From positions 5,486,001 to 5,550,000 of the forward strand of contig NZ_CP133782.1 in assembly GCF_034351645.1 (NCBI RefSeq): a stretch of 64,000 nucleotides of DNA. Direction: 5' to 3'. The notes below the pieces were generated by a model, which made no database searches, was not told the origin of the DNA, and was given only the letters and a program-made list of their open reading frames with translations. A program made the translations under genes and the position numbers. The DNA is from Pseudomonas sp. DC1.2. Its GTDB lineage: Bacteria; Pseudomonadota; Gammaproteobacteria; Pseudomonadales; Pseudomonadaceae. Shown piece after piece: positions 7,953-14,466 of the stretch. Position 1 is the first letter of the stretch; each line of letters begins with the position of its first letter.

Positions 7953-10028
7953 ATGATCGAGTTGTCGCAAGTGTCGGTGACCGCACTCAAGGGTGTCGGT
8001 GAAGCCATGGCCGAGAAATTAGCCAAGGTCGGCCTGGAAAACCTTCAAGACGTGCTGTTTCACCTGCCGCTGCGTTATCAGGACCGCACGCGTGTGGTCC
8101 CGATCGGTCATTTGCGACCGGGTCAGGATGCCGTCATCGAAGGCACCGTCAGCGGCGCCGACGTGGTCATGGGCCGTCGCCGCAGTCTCGTCGTGCGATT
8201 GCAGGACGGCACCGGCGGGCTAAGCCTGCGCTTCTACCATTTCAGTAACGCCCAGAAAGAAAGCCTCAAACGAGGGACGCGCATCCGTTGCTACGGTGAG
8301 GCGCGGCCCGGCGCCTCGGGCCTGGAAATCTATCACCCGGAATACCGTGCGATCACGGGCGACGAGCCGCCGCCCGTCGACGAAACACTGACCCCGGTCT
8401 ACCCGCTCACCGAAGGCCTGACACAACAACGCTTGCGCCAACTGTGTATGCAAACCCTGACCTTGCTAGGCCCCAGCAGCCTGCCCGACTGGCTACCGAC
8501 CGAGCTGGCCCGCGACTATCAACTGGCGCCACTGGCCGACGCGATCCGCTACCTGCATCACCCGCCCGCCGATGCCGATGTCGATGAACTCGCCCTCGGC
8601 CATCACTGGGCACAGCACCGTTTGGCCTTCGAAGAGCTGCTGACCCATCAACTGTCCCAGCAGCGCTTGCGCGAAAGCATGCGTTCCTTGCGCGCGCCCG
8701 CGATGCCGAAAGCCACCCGGCTGCCGCCCAAGTACCTGGCCAACCTCGGCTTCGCGCCGACCGGCGCCCAGCAACGGGTCGGCAACGAAATCGCCTACGA
8801 CCTCAGTCAGCACGAACCCATGCTGCGGCTGATCCAGGGCGACGTCGGCGCAGGTAAAACCGTGGTCGCCGCCCTCGCTGCCTTACAGGCGCTGGAGGCC
8901 GGTTACCAAGTCGCGTTGATGGCGCCCACTGAAATTCTCGCTGAGCAGCACTTCGTCACCTTCAAACGCTGGCTCGAACCGCTGGGCATTGAAGTCGCGT
9001 GGCTGGCCGGCAAGCTCAAGGGCAAGCACCGCGTCGCGGCCCTGGAACAGATTGCCAGCGGCACGCCCATGGTGGTCGGCACCCACGCATTGTTCCAGGA
9101 AGAAGTGAAGTTCAAGAACCTGGCACTGGCGATCATCGACGAACAACACCGCTTCGGCGTACAGCAGCGTCTGGCGTTGCGCCAAAAAGGCGTCGGCGGA
9201 CGGATGTGCCCGCATCAACTGATCATGACCGCCACGCCAATCCCCCGAACACTGGCCATGAGCGCCTACGCCGACCTCGACACCTCGATCCTCGACGAAC
9301 TGCCGCCCGGTCGCACGCCGGTCAACACCGTGTTGGTTACCGACACGCGTCGCGTAGAAGTGATCGAGCGAGTACGAGGGGCCTGCGCCGAAGGCAGGCA
9401 AGCCTATTGGGTGTGTACGCTGATCGAAGAGTCTGAAGAGCTGACCTGTCAGGCCGCCGAAACAACCTACGAAGACCTCACCGCCGCCCTCGGCGAACTA
9501 AAAGTGGGCTTGATCCACGGCCGCATGAAGCCTGCCGAAAAAGCAGCAGTCATGGCCGAATTCAAGGCTGGCAACCTGCAACTGCTGGTCGCGACCACCG
9601 TGATCGAAGTGGGCGTTGACGTACCGAACGCCAGCCTGATGATCATCGAAAACCCTGAACGCCTGGGCTTGGCGCAGCTGCACCAATTGCGCGGCCGAGT
9701 TGGTCGCGGCAGCGCCGCCAGCCATTGTGTGCTGCTCTACCATCCGCCGCTGTCACAGATCGGTCGGCAACGACTGGGGATCATGCGCGAGACCAACGAT
9801 GGTTTTGTCATCGCCGAAAAAGACCTCGAACTGCGCGGCCCCGGCGAAATGCTTGGCACTCGCCAGACCGGCCTTCTGCAATTCAAGGTCGCCGACCTGA
9901 TGCGCGACGCCGATCTACTGCCCGCCGTGCGTGATGCCGCGCAAGCGTTGCTGGAGCGCTGGCCTGATCACGTCAGCCCATTGCTCGATCGTTGGCTGCG
10001 CCACGGGCAGCAATACGGCCAAGTGTGA
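7953..10028 (+). CDS. recG: ATP-dependent DNA helicase RecG
   Basis: This 691-residue protein is full length for RecG, which reverses stalled replication forks and branch-migrates Holliday junctions. The N-terminal wedge (OB-fold) domain includes FHLPLRYQDRTRVVPIGHLR. The helicase motifs are complete: Walker A GDVGAGKTVVA, motif Ia APTEILAEQH, the DExH box as DEQH (IIDEQHRFGVQQR), motif III TATPIPRTLAM, motif V ATTVIEVGVDVPNA and motif VI QLRGRVGRG. It is coupled to oxyR upstream. Confidence 0.97.
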   Translation: MIELSQVSVTALKGVGEAMAEKLAKVGLENLQDVLFHLPLRYQDRTRVVPIGHLRPGQDAVIEGTVSGADVVMGRRRSLVVRLQDGTGGLSLRFYHFSNAQKESLKRGTRIRCYGEARPGASGLEIYHPEYRAITGDEPPPVDETLTPVYPLTEGLTQQRLRQLCMQTLTLLGPSSLPDWLPTELARDYQLAPLADAIRYLHHPPADADVDELALGHHWAQHRLAFEELLTHQLSQQRLRESMRSLRAPAMPKATRLPPKYLANLGFAPTGAQQRVGNEIAYDLSQHEPMLRLIQGDVGAGKTVVAALAALQALEAGYQVALMAPTEILAEQHFVTFKRWLEPLGIEVAWLAGKLKGKHRVAALEQIASGTPMVVGTHALFQEEVKFKNLALAIIDEQHRFGVQQRLALRQKGVGGRMCPHQLIMTATPIPRTLAMSAYADLDTSILDELPPGRTPVNTVLVTDTRRVEVIERVRGACAEGRQAYWVCTLIEESEELTCQAAETTYEDLTAALGELKVGLIHGRMKPAEKAAVMAEFKAGNLQLLVATTVIEVGVDVPNASLMIIENPERLGLAQLHQLRGRVGRGSAASHCVLLYHPPLSQIGRQRLGIMRETNDGFVIAEKDLELRGPGEMLGTRQTGLLQFKVADLMRDADLLPAVRDAAQALLERWPDHVSPLLDRWLRHGQQYGQV

Positions 10029-10107
10029 GCACCGTCTCAGTTTCAGGGCCATCGTGTCGAACAAGGTGGTTATACTCCTGCCATTGTTTCAAAAACGGAT
10101 ACGCATC

Positions 10108-11508
10108 ATGACCGAAGCTGCCCTCGCCTCCGAAACCCCGCACGCTCCGTCTGTTATTCGGCTGCTGCTCGGCAAATTGAGCATCGCCTACGAAGAAGTC
10201 CTCGACCATCACGGCCTCAACGCTGCACGTAAAGTGCAGGCCGTATTGGTGGACGATGCAGTCGGCGCACTGATGGTGCTGTTCCCGCAAAGCCAGTTAC
10301 TGGACCTAAATCGCCTCGCCGAACTCACCGGTCGCCGGCTGACGGCGGTGTCCACCGAGCGCCTGGAAAAAATGCTCGGCAAGCACAACCTGAGCCTGTT
10401 GCCCGGTCTGCCGGCGCTCACCAGCTCACCGTGCCTGTACGAAGAAAGCCTGCTGCGCGAACCGAAGTTACTGATCAACTCGGGCGAGCCAGGCCTGCTG
10501 TTGGAAGTATCCAGCGAAGACTTCAAGATTATGCTGACCAAGGCCAGCGCCGCCCACTTCGGTGAGGCCCTGAGCAGCATCCGGCCAAACCTCGACCGCC
10601 CCGATGATGACCGCGAGGAAATCACCCAGGCCGTTCAAGCGTTCACCGCACGACGCATCCAGCAACGCCTGGAAGCGACGATCGAGATTCCACCGCTGGC
10701 CGAGACCGCGCAGAAAATTATCAAACTGCGCGTCGACCCGAACGCCACCATCGATGACATCACCGGCGTCGTCGAAACCGACCCGGCTCTGGCCGCACAA
10801 GTTGTGAGCTGGGCCGCGTCGCCGTACTACGCGTCGCCGGGCAAAATTCGTTCGGTGGAGGACGCCATCGTCCGCGTGCTCGGTTTCGACCTGGTCATCA
10901 ACCTCGCACTGGGCCTGGCGCTGGGCAAAACCCTGAGCCTGCCCAAGGATCACCCGCAACACACCACGCCGTACTGGCAGCAATCTATCTACACCGCTGC
11001 TGTGATCGAAGGCCTGACCCGTGCCATGCCGCGCGCCCAGCGCCCGGAAGCCGGCCTGACCTACCTCGCTGGCCTGCTGCACAACTTTGGCTACTTGCTG
11101 CTGGCGCACGTCTTTCCGCCGCACTTCTCGCTGATCTGTCGCCACCTGGAGGTCAACCCGCACCTGTGCCATAGCTATGTCGAACAACATCTGCTGGGCA
11201 TCAGTCGTGAACAGATCGGCTCGTGGTTGATGCGTTATTGGGACATGCCCGACGAGCTGTCCACGGCCCTGCGCTTCCAGCACGACCCGAGTTATGACGG
11301 CGCCTACGCGGAATACCCGAACCTGGTGTGCCTGGCTGTGCGTTTGCTGCGCAGCCGTGGGATCGGGTCCGGGCCGGATGAAGACATCCCGGATGCGTTG
11401 CTGGAACGCGTGGGCCTGAGCCGCGACAAAGCCAACGACGTCGTCAGCAAAGTTCTCGAAGCGGAGACGCTGCTGCGCGAACTGGCTTCGCAATTCAGCC
11501 AAGGCTAA
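10108..11508 (+). CDS. YbaK-like (aminoacyl-tRNA deacylase fold) plus HDOD regulator
   Basis: This 466-residue protein has two domains. Residues about 10-150 resemble the YbaK/ProX fold used by aminoacyl-tRNA editing enzymes (IAYEEVLDHHGLNAARKVQA, later LLLEVSSEDFKIMLTKA). Residues about 190-390 form an HDOD domain (IPPLAETAQKIIKLRVDPNA, VVETDPALAAQVVSWAASPY, GLLHNFGYLLLAHVFPPHF), a degenerate HD hydrolase fold common in bacterial signalling proteins. The preferred start is ATG 10108, not the longer upstream frame that reads into the recG end. The YbaK-HDOD fusion is known in pseudomonads next to recG. Its biochemical role is not established from sequence. Confidence 0.85.
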   Translation: MTEAALASETPHAPSVIRLLLGKLSIAYEEVLDHHGLNAARKVQAVLVDDAVGALMVLFPQSQLLDLNRLAELTGRRLTAVSTERLEKMLGKHNLSLLPGLPALTSSPCLYEESLLREPKLLINSGEPGLLLEVSSEDFKIMLTKASAAHFGEALSSIRPNLDRPDDDREEITQAVQAFTARRIQQRLEATIEIPPLAETAQKIIKLRVDPNATIDDITGVVETDPALAAQVVSWAASPYYASPGKIRSVEDAIVRVLGFDLVINLALGLALGKTLSLPKDHPQHTTPYWQQSIYTAAVIEGLTRAMPRAQRPEAGLTYLAGLLHNFGYLLLAHVFPPHFSLICRHLEVNPHLCHSYVEQHLLGISREQIGSWLMRYWDMPDELSTALRFQHDPSYDGAYAEYPNLVCLAVRLLRSRGIGSGPDEDIPDALLERVGLSRDKANDVVSKVLEAETLLRELASQFSQG

Positions 11509-11517
11509 AACCATCAA

Positions 11518-11577
11518 GGGCAAGCCCCGCTCCTAAGGATCACCTAAATCCTGCAGGAGCGAGGCTCGCCCGCGAAG
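11518..11577. repeat. Imperfect REP-type inverted pair
   Basis: GGGCAAGCCCCGCTCCT and AGGAGCGAGGCTCGCCC are imperfect inverted arms about 20 bases apart, between the convergent HDOD and SCP2-like genes. They share the GGAGCGxGGCTxGCC motif of the other REP palindromes in this window but are more degenerate. Confidence 0.6.
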
Positions 11578-11604
11578 ATTCCAACTCGGCCCACCTGACA
11601 GACA

Positions 11605-11988
11605 TCAAGCCTTAGGCTTAGCCTTCCTCGGCTTCAAATACTTGGTCAACCCCTGGAACCACATCACCAGCGCCGGATTGCCCTTGATCTGAATCGACTT
11701 GTCCTGAATCCCCGTCATAAACGCCAATTGCTTGTTCTTCGCCTGCATCGTGGCAAAGCCATACGCCGAGTCTTTAAAGACAATTGCAAACGCCGCCTCG
11801 GCATACACGCCGGACTTGCTGGTGATGCGCTGCTCTTTCACCAAAAAATGCCGCGCGACTTTCCCGTCCAGAGTCTGTAGCTGAAACACCAACTCCTTGT
11901 CACCCAACTGCTGTTGAAATGCAGGATTGGTCCGGCTGGCCTTACCCATCAACCAACCCAGCATCCACAGAAGAAAACGAAATTTCAT
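11605..11988 (-). CDS. Small SCP2-like sterol-carrier fold protein
   Basis: The 127-residue product starts at MKFRFLLWMLGWLMG. The frame is open further upstream to 12192, but the extra part has no sensible composition. The hydrophobic N-terminus could be an amphipathic or membrane-associating helix. The C-terminal half (QDKSIQIKGNPALVMWFQGL) resembles the last strands and helix of SCP2 lipid-binding domains. It ends in a Lys-rich tail (KPRKAKPKA). It is convergent with the HDOD gene. The assignment is tentative and any ligand is unknown. Confidence 0.6.
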   Translation of the reverse strand: MKFRFLLWMLGWLMGKASRTNPAFQQQLGDKELVFQLQTLDGKVARHFLVKEQRITSKSGVYAEAAFAIVFKDSAYGFATMQAKNKQLAFMTGIQDKSIQIKGNPALVMWFQGLTKYLKPRKAKPKA

Positions 11989-12188
11989 GCGCAAAGCCTC
12001 AAAGGAAAATGAACGGCTGGAGGAGTGTAGCGAGTTTGGGTGATAGCGACACCATCGGGTTGTGTTAGAAGAAGATGATGGGGTTTTTGCCGTTGATGAC
12101 TGCCAAGTCACACTTATCGTCAGACAAAAACCCTCGCGTAGGAGCTGCCGAAGGCGGCGAGCTTTTGATCTTCCCATCACTGCACAGC

Positions 12189-12728
12189 TCAATCACTGCG
12201 CTCAGCCACCCGCGCAGGAATCTTCGACGCCTTGCCCGCGCCGCTCATCAACGTGGCGTATTGCTTATACGCCTGGGCTGCCTGCTTCTTGTCCTTCAGA
12301 CCCCAGTAACTGTCCGCAAGGTTCAGATAAGCCACGGTTCGAGCCGGGTTCCGGGCAATCACCGCGTTCAACAACTCGACCGACTCTTGGTAATAAGCGG
12401 GCTTACCTACATCAATCTCAAAGGCCTCCACGGCGCAATTTGTATCCCGTAACTTGATCCACGCACGTTGTGGTTCGTTTAACATCGCCGAATACTCTTC
12501 CCCCAATTTGGGATCGGCGAGGTATTGAGATTCAAGCCTGCCCATCAGTTGGTGGTAGCTCGTATTCAGCTGCGAGTCAGTTGCATTTTTTGCAGCCTCG
12601 GAACATGGGGAAACCCCCAGGCTAGAGGTGGTTTCACTGCAATCGTCTTGAGCAAAGGCGGCCGAAACCGGCAGTAGCACGAATGCGATTAGCGCGTTGG
12701 TTAACCCTAAAACAAAGCGCTTCAACAT
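12189..12728 (-). CDS. Periplasmic LprI-like protein with TPR-like tail (possible orphan immunity protein)
   Basis: The 179-residue product starts at MLKRFVLGLTNALIAF, which has an AAAGGA ribosome site 6 bases ahead. An upstream ATG would add six residues. A signal peptide ends at about AFA. The mature N-terminal half matches the LprI/DUF1311 pattern: paired cysteines, CSEAAKNATDSQLNTSYHQL, then QRAWIKLRDTNCAVEAFEI. The C-terminal half is TPR-like (YLNLADSYWGLKDKKQAAQA) and ends KIPARVAERSD. Mycobacterial LprI inhibits lysozyme. Here the gene lies at the distal end of the T6SS muramidase module, suggesting a spare immunity protein, which is inference. Confidence 0.65.
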   Translation of the reverse strand: MLKRFVLGLTNALIAFVLLPVSAAFAQDDCSETTSSLGVSPCSEAAKNATDSQLNTSYHQLMGRLESQYLADPKLGEEYSAMLNEPQRAWIKLRDTNCAVEAFEIDVGKPAYYQESVELLNAVIARNPARTVAYLNLADSYWGLKDKKQAAQAYKQYATLMSGAGKASKIPARVAERSD

Positions 12729-12826
12729 CTTCAATCCTTTATTCATGTTGGATGAATATCAATATTAAGATTAAAGGTTGACAAACAAATCCGCCACCTC
12801 GCCGCTCAAACCAACTAATTGCACGC

Positions 12827-13108
12827 TTAATGCGTGCGCGCCTCAACTCGAGCTGGAACTTTATTCGCAGCTCCTTTTTTCAACATAGCATCCAGGTAGG
12901 CAGCATAAAATGATTTGACCTCATTTTTCCTTCCCAAAGTCCAAAGAGAGTCAGCGATATTGAGCTTAAGTGGAACTCTATCAGGAGCCAAAATTAATAA
13001 CTGCTTATAAATCTCCATCGCCAAAATATGCTCATCATCTTGGGAAAAATAGAATCCGATATCATTATATTCAGAGATGTTTTCTCTGGAGGATAGCATG
13101 CCATACAT
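12827..13108 (-). pseudogene. TPR-tail fragment, paralogue of the neighbouring LprI-TPR protein
   Basis: The 93 residues align with the C-terminal half of the adjacent protein. LKLNIADSLWTLGRK matches YLNLADSYWGLKDK, and both end in (K)xPARVxxR. No signal peptide or LprI domain precedes it. The frame is open only about 16 codons further upstream, with no start codon in that stretch before a stop. A hairpin overlaps the ATG. It is either a 5'-truncated immunity-like gene or a small cytosolic protein; truncation is preferred. The DNA is AT-richer than the core genome. Confidence 0.5.
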
Positions 13109-13139
13109 GAAGAACCCCCCATAAAAATATGGTTCTTCA
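13108..13139. repeat. Inverted repeat overlapping the start of the TPR fragment
   Basis: TGAAGAACC and GGTTCTTCA form 9-bp perfect arms around a 14-base AT-rich loop. The arm includes the last base of the downstream start codon. There is no T-run on either side, so a terminator is unlikely. It could mask translation of the fragment or be a recombination scar. Confidence 0.4.
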
Positions 13140-13209
13140 ATGCATCTGCACGAAACTTATTTGAAGACAGGTTGGCAACATTGGCTATTAGCTGCTTGGT
13201 CGACTCTCC

Positions 13210-13681
13210 TTATTTAGAAAAATCAAAAATTTCGCCTGTCGTGACTTTCCACTTTCCATCCACCCAGGCTACGTCACATTGGGACACCGAACCAACGTCC
13301 TTAACACAGCCGCTCTCTAAGGATATTGCCTCACAGTGCGCTTGTTCGGAATTTACCGCATTACACTGTTCGTCGATTACATCGCCGAAATCAGTTCGAT
13401 ATACCAGTATAAATTTCCTATCAGGGGAAACCGATTGCGCATCTGAGTAAATCACCCTGCCTATAGGTGCAGACTCTAGTCTGACTCGGGAGGTGATATA
13501 TTCTAAATGCGTTGTTAGGCCCATAATATTCTACATCGGTCCATCCTCCATGCTGATGCCAATTTTTGAATTGCAGCAAATCTCCAGGGGAACCAGTGAT
13601 ATCAAGCTGGCCTTCATCTGCATGACCGGGTAGGGAGAAGAGCAAAACGAGTAATTCGAGCACATGATATCTTTTAAACAT
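13210..13681 (-). pseudogene. Frameshifted secreted protein of unknown family
   Basis: Two overlapping minus-strand frames look like halves of one gene. The first (from 13681) begins MFKRYHVLELLVLLFSLPGHA, a signal peptide, and continues DEGQLDITGSPGDLLQFKNW before stopping at 13421. The second (to 13210) continues with SVSPDRKFILVYRTDFGDVI and a Cys-rich segment (DEQCNAVNSEQAHCEA) up to FDFSK. Joining them near 13440-13525 gives a secreted protein of about 156 residues. No homologue is recognised. Its place between immunity-like genes suggests a decayed immunity gene. A sequencing error cannot be excluded. Confidence 0.5.
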
Positions 13682-13778
13682 TTAAACTGCCTATTGGCAA
13701 CAACACTGAAGAGAAATCAAAATAGAAAAGGCACGTATTTATTATAGACAGATCATGGTGCGGCCTACCCATTAATAA

Positions 13779-13846
13779 ATCCGTCCCCTTTCGCTCTTAA
13801 GTCATGCATCAATCAGATTAGCAATCTTCAGAGCCGGGGGACGGAT
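13779..13846. repeat. Inverted repeat ATCCGTCCCC / GGGGACGGAT
   Basis: Two perfect 10-bp arms at 13779-13788 and 13837-13846 flank a 48-base spacer in the 190-base gap between the frameshifted gene and the LprI-like immunity gene. The motif GGGGACGGAT(TTAT) resembles repeat ends I associate with REP-associated or small non-autonomous elements in gammaproteobacteria. No transposase is present here. Confidence 0.55.
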
Positions 13847-13872
13847 ATATCAACCCCTTTGTTGACGCCAAC

Positions 13873-14466
13873 TTAATAGATTGGGATTTGAAACCGCATA
13901 CGCGCCATACATCTCTCGGCAGTTTCGCCATATAACTTCTTAGTCATGGTGCAATTTTTTTCTGCATATTCCTTCCATGACGGTCCAAAATCTGTGTCTC
14001 CGCCTACGTACTCAACAGCCTTAGAGTAATTCATAGCAGTAGTTTTCTCATTGACCACTGAGACAGCTTTGTAAAATCCATCACCAATTACACCGGTGCG
14101 CAGATACACGAGTTCATTCAAGCGGAAGCTCGTAAACTGCTTAATGCAGGAAAGCTTATCTATCGGCAATTCTTCACCAGTAGCCCCATCTCCTTCTTCC
14201 GCACAGTAACTTTCTTTCAGTTTAATCCAGCTTTTTTGCGCACTCAGCAATTCGGGTCTAGATGATGGATCCAATTCGGAAGATAATGCTTTATATTGTT
14301 CATTAAGAAGTTTATCAATTTTTGCGAACGACTGCTGCGAACAGTTGATAATGTCAGGGTTAGTTAAATTCGTGGCGCTACAATTAGCATCCGCCAGTAC
14401 ATTACCCGCGGAAACAGACAAAACACAGACAACAAATATTTTATTAATCACTTCCAGCAATTGCAT
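13873..14466 (-). CDS. LprI/DUF1311-type periplasmic protein, predicted immunity to the adjacent muramidase effector
   Basis: This 197-residue protein has a signal peptide (IFVVCVLSVSAGNVLADA). The LprI-type core is NCSATNLTNPDIINCSQQSF, LLNEQYKALSSELD, AQKSWIKLKESYCAEE, with conserved cysteines likely paired in the periplasm. The C-terminus is extended (FGPSWKEYAEKNCTMTKKLY). A strong ribosome site (GAGGAGG) precedes the ATG, which overlaps the 3' end of the effector gene by 19 bases. The two are therefore coupled. LprI-family proteins can inhibit lysozyme, and the neighbour ends in a lysozyme-like domain in the same compartment. Immunity function is a well-motivated inference. Confidence 0.75.
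   Translation of the reverse strand: MQLLEVINKIFVVCVLSVSAGNVLADANCSATNLTNPDIINCSQQSFAKIDKLLNEQYKALSSELDPSSRPELLSAQKSWIKLKESYCAEEGDGATGEELPIDKLSCIKQFTSFRLNELVYLRTGVIGDGFYKAVSVVNEKTTAMNYSKAVEYVGGDTDFGPSWKEYAEKNCTMTKKLYGETAERCMARMRFQIPIY

Noticed and set aside
12062..12457. Plus-strand frames opposite the LprI-TPR gene
   Set aside because: They are Arg/Pro/Ser-rich shadows; the minus-strand frame has a signal peptide, ribosome site and family motifs.
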